A program made the position numbers and the translations under genes. Source: Avimicrobium caecorum (GTDB taxonomy: Bacteria > Bacillota > Clostridia > Oscillospirales > Ruminococcaceae). Taken from it: DNA of 64,000 nt. Where the stretch lies: contig CAJFNJ010000014.1 of NCBI GenBank assembly GCA_904394705.1, forward strand, positions 39,018 through 103,017, in the 5' to 3' direction. Positions 1 through 8,665 of the stretch are shown here, in pieces. Numbering within the stretch: the stretch's first letter is position 1; each line of letters begins with the position of its first letter. The notes beneath the pieces were generated by a model. It did no database searches. It was not told the DNA's origin and saw only the letters and a list, made by a program, of their open reading frames with translations.

Positions 1-195
1 TCGCTGTGTATTGATATGCTGGGGGCGATCCTCAGCGTACCGGCGATTTATTATGCCAATATCAGTGATAAGATTATCTATATCCAGGACGAATTCAGTG
101 GTCATGATTTCAGAGCGCCCAGCCATATTCTGCTGATCCCCGACATGGATTCCCTGAAGAATATCATGGGGAAGCTGGGGCTGGAGGTAGAATAA
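1..195 (+). CDS. cheC: CheC-family CheY-P phosphatase, C-terminal end (partial)
   Basis: Only the last 64 codons lie in the window; the gene starts before base 1. The translated end (LLIPDMDSL, then NIMGKLGLEVE) matches the C-terminal tail of the CheC/CheX/FliY phosphatase family, which dephosphorylates CheY-P in Gram-positive chemotaxis. It stops with TAA two bases before the cheD start, the usual cheC-cheD coupling. CheD binds CheC and stimulates its activity in known systems. The catalytic helices are outside the window, so activity cannot be judged. Confidence 0.8.
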   Translation, partial: SLCIDMLGAILSVPAIYYANISDKIIYIQDEFSGHDFRAPSHILLIPDMDSLKNIMGKLGLEVE

Positions 196-197
196 TT

Positions 198-674
198 ATG
201 ATAACAGTAGGAATCTCGGATCTCAATGTCGCCAGAGCACCGGATGTACTGGTGACATACGCATTGGGGTCCTGTGTGGGGATCTGTCTGTATGACAGTT
301 TTACCCGGGTTGCCGGGTTATCCCATATCATGCTGCCCTCCAGTGCCCTGAGCCGGGACAAGAGCCAGCCGGCCCGGTATGCCGATACTGCCATTCCGAT
401 GCTGATCCAGCGTATGGTGGCAGCCGGCGCCAACAAATCCCGTCTGCGGGCCAAAATTGCCGGCGGAGCCAAGATGTTTGCCACAGTATCGGATAATTCC
501 CTCTCCAATATCGGACAGCGGAATGTGGCAGCCGTCAAGGAGACGCTGCGGGCCTATGGAATCCCGATCCTGGCGGACGATACCGGCAAGGATTACGGAC
601 GCACCCTCTACTTCAATGCGGCGGATGGTTCCATGCGGATCAAATCCGCAAAGCATGGAGAATGGGTCTTTTAA
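198..674 (+). CDS. cheD: Chemoreceptor glutamine deamidase CheD
   Basis: A 158-aa protein of normal CheD length. CheD deamidates specific glutamines of chemoreceptors and partners CheC in adaptation. The conserved nucleophile motif ALGSCVGICLYD is near residue 28, the catalytic histidine is in GLSHIMLP, and the conserved AKIAGGAKMF segment follows. The ATG lies two bases after the cheC stop, so translation is probably coupled. A strong terminator follows directly, ending this rightward chemotaxis unit. Confidence 0.95.
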   Translation: MITVGISDLNVARAPDVLVTYALGSCVGICLYDSFTRVAGLSHIMLPSSALSRDKSQPARYADTAIPMLIQRMVAAGANKSRLRAKIAGGAKMFATVSDNSLSNIGQRNVAAVKETLRAYGIPILADDTGKDYGRTLYFNAADGSMRIKSAKHGEWVF

Positions 675-681
675 TCAGATC

Positions 682-715
682 AAAAAGCCTCTCAGAATTT
701 CTGAGAGGCTTTTTT
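682..715 (+). terminator. Rho-independent terminator after cheD
   Basis: Near-perfect hairpin with arms AAGCCTCTCAGAA and TTCTGAGAGGCTT, flanked by A-tract and T-tract. It could work on both strands. Confidence 0.85.
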
Positions 716-738
716 CATGGGCTTTCGCAGGGGTACAA

Positions 739-772
739 AAAACCGCCTTTCTGTGGAGGGAAAGACGGTTGT
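739..772 (-). terminator. Terminator of the leftward che operon
   Basis: Read on the minus strand, a hairpin with arms AACCGTCTTTC and GAAAGGCGGTT (one internal mismatch) runs into TTTTTT. It lies just after the cheB stop. Confidence 0.65.
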
Positions 773-790
773 GAGAGGAATTGGCGGAAG

Positions 791-1867
791 TCAGCGTGCG
801 TACATGCTGAGCTGGCGCAGGATCTCATTGTCGATGGCATTGAGGGGCAGCTGCTTTTCCACAGCGCCGATGTCATAGGCGACCATGGGCATACCATAGA
901 CCACCGAACTCTCCTTGTCCTGTCCGATGGTGTAGGCACCGGCCTTGCGCATCCGCAGCAGGCCCTTGGCGCCGTCCGCACCCATACCGGTGAGGATTAC
1001 GCCGATGGCCTTGCGTCCGGCAGTTTCAGCCACCGAGTCAAACAGCACATCCACCGAAGGACAGTGCCCGTTGACCTTGGGGCCAGCCACACTGGTGACA
1101 AAATAGCCCCGGGCATCCCGGGCCAGCCGGAGATGGAATCCGCCGGCGCCGATGATGATCTGTCCGGCAACGACCCGGTCTCCGGGAGCTGCTTCCTTGA
1201 CCCGCATCTTGCAGATCCGGTCCAGGCGCTGGGCATACATCTGTGTAAAGACAGGCGGCATGTGCTGCACAATGACAATGCCGGGGGTGGTGGCAGGGAG
1301 ATCCTTTACCACTTCCAGAATGGCGTCGGTGCCGCCGGTGGAAGCGCCGATGGCAATCACCAGGTCACTGGGCAGGCTCTTTCCGGCCAGGCTGGCGAGG
1401 CTGTGGGGCTGCACAACCGCAGGCTGCGGCTGTTGCTGGGCAGCGGGCTTCTGACGGACACGGGCGGTGGAGGCGATCTTCACCTTGATGCGCAGCTCGT
1501 CCAGGAAGGTCTTGGTCTCAGACGGAGTATCACCGGCAGGCTTGCGGACAAAGTCCACCGCGCCGGCTTCCAGGGCATCCAGCACCCGGAGGGGCAGGGA
1601 ACTTACCACAACCACCGGCACCGGGTGAACCGGGATCAGCCGCTTGATGAAGTCAATGCCGTTGAGCTTGGGCATTTCCACATCCATAGTCACAACATCG
1701 GGGTTGAGCTCCCGGATCTTCTTGAATGCTTCCTCTGCATCAGCAGCCATTCCAACTACTTCGATCCGGGGGTCTGCATCCAGGCCGTTCTTCAGAACGG
1801 TGCGGAAGAAGAAAGAATCATCCACAATCAGCAGACGGATCTTTTTGCTAAAGGAAAGGTCAGGCAT
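791..1867 (-). CDS. cheB: Chemotaxis response regulator / protein-glutamate methylesterase CheB
   Basis: A 358-aa two-domain protein of family-standard size. Residues 1-125 are a receiver domain with the phosphoacceptor aspartate in VTMDVEMPKLNG. After a Gln/Pro/Ala-rich linker comes the methylesterase domain with AIGASTGGTDAI (nucleophile serine), IVQHMPP (histidine) and GMGADGAKGL (aspartate). It demethylates and deamidates chemoreceptors when phosphorylated by CheA. It is the last gene of the cheA-cheW-cheR-cheB operon, five bases after cheR. Confidence 0.96.
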   Translation of the reverse strand: MPDLSFSKKIRLLIVDDSFFFRTVLKNGLDADPRIEVVGMAADAEEAFKKIRELNPDVVTMDVEMPKLNGIDFIKRLIPVHPVPVVVVSSLPLRVLDALEAGAVDFVRKPAGDTPSETKTFLDELRIKVKIASTARVRQKPAAQQQPQPAVVQPHSLASLAGKSLPSDLVIAIGASTGGTDAILEVVKDLPATTPGIVIVQHMPPVFTQMYAQRLDRICKMRVKEAAPGDRVVAGQIIIGAGGFHLRLARDARGYFVTSVAGPKVNGHCPSVDVLFDSVAETAGRKAIGVILTGMGADGAKGLLRMRKAGAYTIGQDKESSVVYGMPMVAYDIGAVEKQLPLNAIDNEILRQLSMYAR

Positions 1868-1872
1868 AGGGG

Positions 1873-2727
1873 TCAGCTCCTTCTCTGATAAATCGCAGGC
1901 TGGATATAAGTATACCGGGTATTGGTGCCGGAAATGCTCTCGGAATGCCCGATAAACAGATATCCGCCGGGAGCGGTCCAGTTGTAGAATTTATTCACCA
2001 GTTCCGCCTTGGTGGGTGCGTCAAAATAGATCATCACATTCCGGCAGAAGATCAGATCAAAGGGCTTTTTGTACTGGAAAGGCTCCATCAGGTTTCCGGG
2101 ACGGAAAATCACTTCCCGGCGGATCTTGTCACTGATCTGGAAGCGTCCGTCTGCCAGTGCCACGGCATACTTGTTCTTCCAGCGGGACGGGAGATCCTTC
2201 ATCTCCTCAGCGGTGTAGATCCCCTGCTTGGCCTTGGTGAGGACCTTCATGGAGAGGTCGGTCGCCAGAATGCGGGTATCCCACTGATCCTTGCGGGAAC
2301 CGAAGTATTCATCGATCACCATGGCAATGTTGTAGGCCTCCTGACCGGAGGAACAGCCCGCGCTCCAGATCCGCAGCACATGGTCCTTCCGGGTGCGTTC
2401 CAGATAGGGCAGGACCTGATTGGCAAGATACTGGAAATGATCGTTTTCCCGCATGAAATAGGAGAGATTGGTGGTGAGTTTATTGAGCAGCGTAATACTC
2501 TCCTGACCGGTGGTATCCTGGAACAGGACATCCATATACTGCCGGAAGCTGGAAAAACCACGGCTGCGCAGTTCCTGTGCCATACGGCTTTCGATCAGGA
2601 CACGCTTTTTGGTCAGGTCAATGCCATAATGCTGCTTGATATAGGTGGTCAGGGTGTGGAATTCCTGATCAGTCATACGAATCATATCCGTTTTCCCGGT
2701 GGAGGCGGATACAGGTTTGGATTCCAT
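1873..2727 (-). CDS. cheR: Chemotaxis protein methyltransferase CheR
   Basis: A 284-aa SAM-dependent methyltransferase that methylates glutamates in chemoreceptors. It has the N-terminal all-alpha CheR domain (EFHTLTTYIKQHYGIDLTKK), the SAM-binding signature WSAGCSSGQEAYNIAM and the conserved FCRNVMIYFD motif. It sits between cheW and cheB. The first residues (about 1-15) are poorly conserved, so an internal start at MIRMTDQEF is possible. Confidence 0.94.
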   Translation of the reverse strand: MESKPVSASTGKTDMIRMTDQEFHTLTTYIKQHYGIDLTKKRVLIESRMAQELRSRGFSSFRQYMDVLFQDTTGQESITLLNKLTTNLSYFMRENDHFQYLANQVLPYLERTRKDHVLRIWSAGCSSGQEAYNIAMVIDEYFGSRKDQWDTRILATDLSMKVLTKAKQGIYTAEEMKDLPSRWKNKYAVALADGRFQISDKIRREVIFRPGNLMEPFQYKKPFDLIFCRNVMIYFDAPTKAELVNKFYNWTAPGGYLFIGHSESISGTNTRYTYIQPAIYQRRS

Positions 2728-2755
2728 ATTGACTTAGTACCCCTTTCCGTTCGGC

Positions 2756-3235
2756 TCAATAGGGCCGGAGATCATTTTGGAAGAATTTTTCGCAGTCGAT
2801 GTTCAGGATCACTTTATCGCCGGTCTTGGCAATGAAGGAAAGGTACCGGTTGGTGCTGCGGTTGCCCACCGTGGGCGGAACATTGCGGCGTTCTGCCTCA
2901 ATGCTGACAACTTCGGCAACCCGATCTACAATCAGACCTACCTGCATGTCATGAATAGTGACGATAATAATGCAGGTCTTGTCATCATATTCCCGTGCCG
3001 GCTGTCCGAACTTCAGACGCACATCAATGACCGGGACTACCTTGCCCCGGAGGTTGATAATGCCCTTGAAGTAATCCGGCAGGCCGGGAACATAGGTGGT
3101 GGGCTGAATGCTGATGATCTCAATGATATGGCACAGCTCAATGCTGTAAAATGTATCGTCGATATAAAAGGTCAAAAACCGGCCCCGGAGTTCATCCAGA
3201 GCTTCCTCGGCTACGGTTGTAAGCTCGTTGTTCAT
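2756..3235 (-). CDS. cheW: Chemotaxis coupling protein CheW
   Basis: A 159-aa CheW-like SH3-type adaptor linking CheA to receptors. Diagnostic segments are the hydrophobic N-terminal strand RFLTFYIDDTFYSIEL, PGLPDYFKGIINLRGKVVPVIDVR and VGLIVDRVAEVV. The start at 3235 was chosen because AAAGGAG lies just upstream; a longer in-frame reading to 3286 would overlap cheA. The gene begins 19 bases after the cheA stop. Confidence 0.93.
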   Translation of the reverse strand: MNNELTTVAEEALDELRGRFLTFYIDDTFYSIELCHIIEIISIQPTTYVPGLPDYFKGIINLRGKVVPVIDVRLKFGQPAREYDDKTCIIIVTIHDMQVGLIVDRVAEVVSIEAERRNVPPTVGNRSTNRYLSFIAKTGDKVILNIDCEKFFQNDLRPY

Positions 3236-3254
3236 GTCAAAACTCCTTTCTGCC

Positions 3255-5336
3255 TTACAAATTGCGGTTGAGCAGGCTGTTGGCATCCAGGATCAGGCTG
3301 ATGCTGCCGTCGCCCAGGATACTGCAGCCCGAAAGACCCAGCTGCTTGATGGAATACTGGTTGAGGAAGGCGGGGAAGGGCTTGACAACGACCTGCTGTT
3401 CACCCAGCAGTTCATCGGCAAAGATACAGGCGATCTGATCGCCGTTTTCGATCTGCATGACGATGCCTTCCGAAAGCTCGGTCACCTCAGTGGGGATCTG
3501 GAAGATCTCATGCAGGCGGATCAGCGGGAAGCATTCGCCCCGGAGCATGATCATCTCGGAACCATCGGTATCCCGGACCAGCTGCTGATCCCTGGAGAAC
3601 TTGAAGGACTGCTTGATGGAGGTGATGGGCATGGTGAATACAGAACCGCCCACAGCCAGCTCCATGCCGTCCATGATTGCCAGGGTCAGCGGGATCTTCA
3701 GGGTGAAGGTGGTGCCCTGACCGGCCTTACTGTCGATGGAGATGGTGCCGCCTACCTTTTCAATGTTCTTGCGCACAACATCCATGCCCACGCCTCGTCC
3801 CGAATACTCGGTGACTTCGGTGTTGGTGGAGAAGCCGGGCAGCATGATGAGATTGAAGATCTCCTTTTCGGTGTACTCATTCTCGGGCTTGGTGAGAATG
3901 CCGTTGTTGCGGGCCTTCTTCAGGATGGATTCTGTATCCAGGCCGCGTCCGTCATCCGAAATGGTGATGACAATCTCACCGCCGATGTTCTTGGCACGCA
4001 GAGCTACCTGACCATGTTCGGGCTTGCCCAGAGCCAGACGCTCTTCGGGGGATTCAATGGCGTGGTCCATCGAGTTGCGGACCATGTGCATGAACGGGTC
4101 GGCAATGGCTTCGTTGATGGTCTTGTCCACTTCGGTATCGCCGCCCTCGGTGATGAGGTCCACTTCCTTATCCAGCTTCTTGCACATATCCCGGACGATG
4201 CGGTTCATCTTCTGGAATACGCCGGACAGGGGCACCATACGCATGGACATGACTACATCCTGCAGCTCATCGGTGAGCTTGCGCAGTTCCCGGGCCGACT
4301 TGTTGAAGTTGTCCAGGTGCAGGCCCTTGAGGTCGGGGTTGCTGACTACCATCGATTCGGTGGTGACCAGCTCGCCCACCAGATCCATCAGCTGATCCAG
4401 CTTGGCCTGGTTGACGCTGATGAGGCTCTGCTTGGCACGGCTGGCGCCGTTTGCGGAGCCGCTTCCGGAGGCAGATTTGCCGGCGGCGGAAACCAGGGCA
4501 GCGGGTGCGTCAGGCTTGGCAGCCTGGGGCGCCGGAGCGGGCTGTGCCGGTGCGGCAGGAGCGGCGGCAGCAGCCGGAGCTTCGTCCTCCAGCAGCTCGT
4601 AGGACTGGATGTTCAGCGAGTTTTCAATCACCTGCAGCACATCCTCCACACCGCCGACCGGGTGGAACAGGATCACAAAGCCATTCTTGGCAATCTCCGA
4701 GCAGAGCGAAGCATCATTTTCCGGATGGGCCGGAACCGATTCCAGGGAATCGCACAGATCCTTGAGCTGCTCCATGAGCATGAAGGCCCGGATATTTTCC
4801 ATCTGACAGCCTTCCTCGAAGTGTACCCGGACCCGATGCATGCCGGGTTTGGCCTCCGGTACCGGGGCAGCCGGTTCTGCCGGTGCCGCCGCGGCCGGGG
4901 GTTCGATCTGATCGACGGACGCCTTGCCCTGCAGCACAGCGGACAGGCGTTCCAGTTCCTGGATCATGGCACTGGGGTCCTGGGTGGCATCGCCGGTATT
5001 CTGTACAGAATCCACTTCGGATTTCAGGAAGTCCGAAGCCTGGAATACCACATCGAACAGGGCTTCTCCGCCCAGGCTCAGACGGGTGGGGTCCTCCCGG
5101 AGGATATAGAATACATCTTCCACTGCGTGGGCCAGAGAGGAGATACCGCCCAGATCCATCATGGCTGCAGAGCCCTTGATGGTATGCATGATCCGGAATA
5201 CCTCATTGACGCTGTCCGAACTGAAGCTCTTGGATTTTTCCGAGTCCAGAAGGATCTGGTCAAGCTGATCCAGCAGAGTGGTGGTTTCATAGATAAAAGT
5301 GTCCAACATCGGTTCCATGCTGGGGTCGATTGGCAT
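3255..5336 (-). CDS. cheA: Chemotaxis histidine kinase CheA
   Basis: A 693-aa CheA with the complete P1-P5 layout. The P1 HPt domain has the phosphorylated His51 in IMHTIKGSAAMM. A P2-like CheY-docking region lies at about 150-235, followed by an Ala/Pro-rich linker. P3 (dimerisation) begins near LDQLMDLVGELV. The P4 ATPase has VRNSMDHAIES (N box), ISDDGRGLD and GRGVGMDVV. The C-terminal P5 is a CheW-like domain. It heads the leftward operon cheA-cheW-cheR-cheB. Confidence 0.97.
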   Translation of the reverse strand: MPIDPSMEPMLDTFIYETTTLLDQLDQILLDSEKSKSFSSDSVNEVFRIMHTIKGSAAMMDLGGISSLAHAVEDVFYILREDPTRLSLGGEALFDVVFQASDFLKSEVDSVQNTGDATQDPSAMIQELERLSAVLQGKASVDQIEPPAAAAPAEPAAPVPEAKPGMHRVRVHFEEGCQMENIRAFMLMEQLKDLCDSLESVPAHPENDASLCSEIAKNGFVILFHPVGGVEDVLQVIENSLNIQSYELLEDEAPAAAAAPAAPAQPAPAPQAAKPDAPAALVSAAGKSASGSGSANGASRAKQSLISVNQAKLDQLMDLVGELVTTESMVVSNPDLKGLHLDNFNKSARELRKLTDELQDVVMSMRMVPLSGVFQKMNRIVRDMCKKLDKEVDLITEGGDTEVDKTINEAIADPFMHMVRNSMDHAIESPEERLALGKPEHGQVALRAKNIGGEIVITISDDGRGLDTESILKKARNNGILTKPENEYTEKEIFNLIMLPGFSTNTEVTEYSGRGVGMDVVRKNIEKVGGTISIDSKAGQGTTFTLKIPLTLAIMDGMELAVGGSVFTMPITSIKQSFKFSRDQQLVRDTDGSEMIMLRGECFPLIRLHEIFQIPTEVTELSEGIVMQIENGDQIACIFADELLGEQQVVVKPFPAFLNQYSIKQLGLSGCSILGDGSISLILDANSLLNRNL

Positions 5337-5410
5337 ATTGATTCACCTACTGTTCCTAAAGGATTGATACTTTATAATGTATATCACATATATTCGGCAG
5401 AAACTCTGCG

Positions 5411-5478
5411 AACACAACCCCGGAACTGGTACCTTTTGACAGCTTTCTGCGGAAACTGTCACCCTGGGTTGTGTTTTT
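5411..5478 (+). promoter_or_regulatory. Nested inverted repeat between cheA and the FliK-like gene
   Basis: A perfect 10-bp inverted repeat (AACACAACCC at 5411-5420, GGGTTGTGTT at 5466-5475) encloses a second hairpin (TGACAG at 5437-5442, CTGTCA at 5456-5461). The right arm ends in a T run. A small hairpin (GCAGA-AAC-TCTGC) lies just before it. It matches no riboswitch family I recognise. It could be an operator, a leader structure of cheA on the minus strand, or a short terminator. Its right arm overlaps the putative sigma-28 -35 box of the next gene. Confidence 0.5.
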
Positions 5479-5495
5479 CATCTTTCGTTCGATAA
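5469..5495 (+). promoter_or_regulatory. Putative sigma-28-type promoter for the FliK-like operon
   Basis: TTGTGTTT, an 11-base spacer and TTCGATAA resemble the flagellar sigma consensus and the boxes upstream of fliC and the surface-protein gene. Transcription would start near 5502, so the GTG at 5502 would be leaderless and a downstream start becomes more likely. Confidence 0.4.
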
Positions 5496-5501
5496 TTAGT
5501 A

Positions 5502-6962
5502 GTGAAAGAGATATCCATCAAGACCAAGGGAGGGAAAATCCGGGCTGTCCGGCCCGATAGAAGAATGGCCGATATTTTACGGGTGACGACGCCGCTCGTC
5601 AATAAAAATCAGTCGGTGGAACCCAGACAGAATGTGGGGATTTCCACTCCGTTCCCGATGCAGGACCCCTCCCGGGTGACACAGCCGAACCGTCAGTCCC
5701 CGCTGCTGCAGCAGAACAATGGCATGACCCAGGAGGAAACTTCCGCTCTGCTGCTCAAGCTGCTCAAGGACCCTTCGGTGACGGTGAATTTCCTGCAGAG
5801 CATCTCCTCCATGGAGGCGATGATCAAGCTCCTGCCCATGAACAATACTCCGTTCACCCAGGAGATCGAGCAGATGTTTGCCCAGCTTCTGGTGCCATCA
5901 GATCAGATTGCCCAGGAGATGCAGCGGCAGGAGGGCGGCACCACCCTGTTCAAGGGGGAACTCTTTGACCTGATCCGGGAGGCGCTGCGTGCCAATCCCG
6001 AACAGAAGGAACTGCGCCAGGCCGCTGTGAATTTTCTCAAGGCGCTGACTCTGAGCCTGTCCCGGCAGGAGACGCTGGGATCGGTGGGGAACGGGCTCCA
6101 GTACCTGTCCGAGAGCATTGCCCCCAGCAAGACGCTGGCAGGCAAGCTGGCAGAGCTGGCAGAACAGTTCCGGCAGCCGGAGGCCCAGGAGCGGTTCGGG
6201 GAACTGAGCCGCCAGACCCTGGATCTGCTGGCAGAGGTGGAGGAGAGCATCCTCTTCTCCGACAAGACCGACAAGGCGGTGCGCATGGTGATCTACAACC
6301 TCTCCCGTTACAACGGCAATGAGGATTTCCTGCGCCAGGCGGTATCCCGGATGCTCACCCAGCTCCGGGGTGACGCAGCCCGCAATCAGTTCCTCCAGGC
6401 GGTACAGCAGTACCTCCAGAATCCCGAGCGGCCCAAGGGCTCCACGGTGATGGAGGCTCTGGGGCGCATTCTCCAGCGGCAGGCCGGCAATCAGGAGCTG
6501 ATGGCACTGAGCGCGGACAAGGTGGAAAAGATTATCCACAGTCTGCTATCCTCGCCCTGCAACTTCACGCCGCTATTGCATTTTGTACTGCCGGTGCAGT
6601 ATCAGGATCTGCACTCCTTTGCTGAGATCTGGATCAACCCCAACGGCGGCGAGGACGACAGCACCCGGCGGGAAGCCCCCGGCGAGACGATCCACATGCT
6701 GCTGGTATTCGATATGGAACACATCGGCCGGTTTGAGATGGAACTGTATGTCCGGGAAAAGGTGATCGATTTTGCGCTCTACTGTCCCGGAGCCTATCTG
6801 CCGGCATATCAGGAAATGGAGGAGGATCTCCGGACTGCCATCCAGTCCACTGGCTATCAGTTCGGCGAAATGCGGGTGGACCGTCTGGAACGGCCCCGGT
6901 CGCTGATGGATGTCTTCCGTTCACTCCCGTATAAAAGGACAGGTGTCGATGTCAAAATCTAA
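5502..6962 (+). CDS. FliK-like flagellar hook-length-control-domain protein (YlqG-like)
   Basis: A 486-aa protein that is helical and Gln/Leu-rich up to about residue 350. Its C-terminal module (LPVQYQDLHSFAEIWINP, then HMLLVFDMEHIGRFEMEL and LYCPGAYLPAYQEM) resembles the FliK/YlqG hook-length-control C-terminal domain. The next gene, a FlhB C-terminal homologue, is its known neighbour in Bacillus (ylqG-ylqH), which supports the call. The GTG at 5502 has no clear ribosome binding site and sits on the predicted transcription start; ATG 5565 is an alternative. Its exact role in export switching is not established. Confidence 0.65.
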   Translation: MKEISIKTKGGKIRAVRPDRRMADILRVTTPLVNKNQSVEPRQNVGISTPFPMQDPSRVTQPNRQSPLLQQNNGMTQEETSALLLKLLKDPSVTVNFLQSISSMEAMIKLLPMNNTPFTQEIEQMFAQLLVPSDQIAQEMQRQEGGTTLFKGELFDLIREALRANPEQKELRQAAVNFLKALTLSLSRQETLGSVGNGLQYLSESIAPSKTLAGKLAELAEQFRQPEAQERFGELSRQTLDLLAEVEESILFSDKTDKAVRMVIYNLSRYNGNEDFLRQAVSRMLTQLRGDAARNQFLQAVQQYLQNPERPKGSTVMEALGRILQRQAGNQELMALSADKVEKIIHSLLSSPCNFTPLLHFVLPVQYQDLHSFAEIWINPNGGEDDSTRREAPGETIHMLLVFDMEHIGRFEMELYVREKVIDFALYCPGAYLPAYQEMEEDLRTAIQSTGYQFGEMRVDRLERPRSLMDVFRSLPYKRTGVDVKI

Positions 6963-7275
6963 GAAAAACAAGGCGGTGGCGCTCAAATACAATGCCCAGG
7001 AAGATCTGGCCCCTATCGTAATCGCGTCCGGCTATGGAGATGTAGCCAAGCGGATCATCGAAGTGGCAGAATCCCGGGGAATCCCGGTGTTCCGGGACGA
7101 CAGCGCTGTATCGCTTTTATGTATGCTGGAGGTGGGAAGCAATATCCCGCCGGAACTGTATGAAGCAGTGGCAGCCATCTATCTGCAGCTGCTGCGGGTT
7201 TCCCAGCAGATTAAAAATACCGGTTGGTCCGCCACAGGCGCAGGGAAGAGCACCCCGCCCGCGGACAGGAAATAA
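6949..7275 (+). CDS. FlhB C-terminal-domain homologue (YlqH-like)
   Basis: A 108-aa soluble protein matching the cytoplasmic C-terminal domain of FlhB/YscU export-switch proteins: ALKYNAQEDLAPIVIASGYGDVAKRIIEVAESRGIPVFRD, then LLCMLEVGSNIPPELYEAVAAIY. There are no membrane helices. The autocleavage motif NPTH is not present; the matching site reads NAQE. The ATG at 6949 follows AAAGGA and overlaps the FliK-like gene by 14 bases. The pair probably acts together in substrate switching or regulation of the flagellar export gate. Confidence 0.8.
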   Translation: MSKSKKNKAVALKYNAQEDLAPIVIASGYGDVAKRIIEVAESRGIPVFRDDSAVSLLCMLEVGSNIPPELYEAVAAIYLQLLRVSQQIKNTGWSATGAGKSTPPADRK

Positions 7276-7320
7276 CAGGGCAGATGAATCCCGTCATCTG
7301 CAGAAGGAGGAAAGCGGAAT

Positions 7321-8604
7321 ATGGAAACTTATATCGTCCGACAGCCCATACTCAATGACAAGCAGACGGTAGTCGCCTATGAGCTTCTCTATAAGGAGAA
7401 CGGCATCAATGCGACTCCCGACCGACAGGAGGCCTGGGTTGCCAGCGCGGTGGAAGAACTGCTGGGCAAGGCCAATGATGAAAACTTTCTGGATGACAAA
7501 ATTGCCTTTGTCACCTTTACCCCCAATCTTCTGATGAAGAATATCCCCCGGATGTTCCCGGAAAAATCGCTGGTGATCCAGATCGGAGATGACAGCATTG
7601 TCCATCCGGTGGCACAGAAGATGATCTACCGGTTCAAGAAGCAGGGGTATCGCATTGCCCTCAAGGACTTTGAATTCATGCCCCGGTTCTTCGGTATCAT
7701 GGACGCGGTGGATATCCTCAAGGTGGATTTCCGCAAGCCGGAGTCCTCGCTGCGCAATATTGTCAATGTGGCGCACAGCTTTGACAAGGAAGTAGCTGCC
7801 TATCACCTGGATACCCAGGAGGCACTGGATCTGGCACGGGAACTGAAGTGCCAGTACTATCAGGGCTCGGTTGTGGCAAAACGGGAGAAGTCCCGCATCC
7901 ATCGGGTGGACCACATGCAGAGCAACTTCTTCCAGCTGATGATCGCTGTCACCCGGGACGAGCCGGATATTGACGAGATCGCCAAGATCATCTCCCGGGA
8001 TGTCACCCTGGCCTTCTCGCTGATGAAGCTGGTCAATTCCGCTTACTTTGCCCTGCGCAACCAGGTCAAGTCGGTGCAGCAGGCTCTGGTGATCCTCGGT
8101 CTGGGACAGCTCAAGCAGTGGATCTATCTGCTCAGCTTCCGGGAGGAAAATGCCGGTCTGCAGGAGGAACTCATCAAGACCTCCTTCCTCCGGGCGAACT
8201 TCTGCATGGAGCTGGCAAAACTGGTGCCGGATCTGCCCATTGCACCGCCCGAAGCCTATCTGATGGGTATGTTCTCCACTCTGGGCTCGCTGATGGATAT
8301 TCCGCTGGAACTGGCACTGGACGAACTGCCTGTATCCGAGGAGATCAAGAAGGCGCTCACCACCGGAGAGGGTCCCTGCGGCGACCTCTACAAGCTGGTG
8401 CTCTGCTACGAGAACGCCGACTGGGATGGCATGGTTCAGCTGGCACAGGCACTGTCCATTCCCGAATCCCGTCTGACCCAGATCTACTTCGAGTGCGTGG
8501 AGTATGTCAATGCCATCTGGAAGCAGCTGCACATGCCCATGACCCGTCTGAAGGAAGAGGAGGCCAAGGCAGAAAACGAAGCCGAAGAGCCGGTTCTCTC
8601 CTGA
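7321..8604 (+). CDS. EAL-HDOD signalling protein, catalytically degenerate EAL
   Basis: A 427-aa protein. Residues 1-200 form an EAL-type fold with the EAL motif changed to YELLY; the usual DDFG is KDFEF and the QGY(Y/F) end is YYQGSVVAK. The c-di-GMP phosphodiesterase site therefore looks lost. Residues 210-400 are an HDOD domain (IAKIISRDVTLAFSLMKLVNSAYF). Known EAL-HDOD proteins such as CdgJ and YuxH act as regulators rather than enzymes. Its strong AGGAGG site and position after the FliK/FlhB-like genes suggest a motility role. Confidence 0.85.
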   Translation: METYIVRQPILNDKQTVVAYELLYKENGINATPDRQEAWVASAVEELLGKANDENFLDDKIAFVTFTPNLLMKNIPRMFPEKSLVIQIGDDSIVHPVAQKMIYRFKKQGYRIALKDFEFMPRFFGIMDAVDILKVDFRKPESSLRNIVNVAHSFDKEVAAYHLDTQEALDLARELKCQYYQGSVVAKREKSRIHRVDHMQSNFFQLMIAVTRDEPDIDEIAKIISRDVTLAFSLMKLVNSAYFALRNQVKSVQQALVILGLGQLKQWIYLLSFREENAGLQEELIKTSFLRANFCMELAKLVPDLPIAPPEAYLMGMFSTLGSLMDIPLELALDELPVSEEIKKALTTGEGPCGDLYKLVLCYENADWDGMVQLAQALSIPESRLTQIYFECVEYVNAIWKQLHMPMTRLKEEEAKAENEAEEPVLS

Positions 8605-8626
8605 CTGACCCGTATTCATACATAAT

Positions 8627-8657
8627 AAAAAACAGCCCCACAGGGGGCTGTTTTTTT
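8627..8657. terminator. Bidirectional terminator between converging genes
   Basis: Hairpin with arms AACAGCCCC and GGGGCTGTT, flanked by an A-tract and TTTTTTT, between the EAL-HDOD gene and the leftward comFB gene. Confidence 0.85.
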
Positions 8658-8665
8658 GTGTCTGT

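Noticed and set aside
662..1888. Long rightward reading frame of 408 codons over cheB
   Set aside because: It is the antisense shadow of cheB; composition is His/Gly-rich and matches no family, while cheB has complete motifs.
5337..5478. c-di-GMP riboswitch upstream of cheA or the FliK-like gene
   Set aside because: The hairpins lack the conserved GEMM cores, so I list only an inverted repeat.
3228..5495. 755-codon rightward frame opposite cheA
   Set aside because: Antisense shadow of a clear CheA; no start context or domain.
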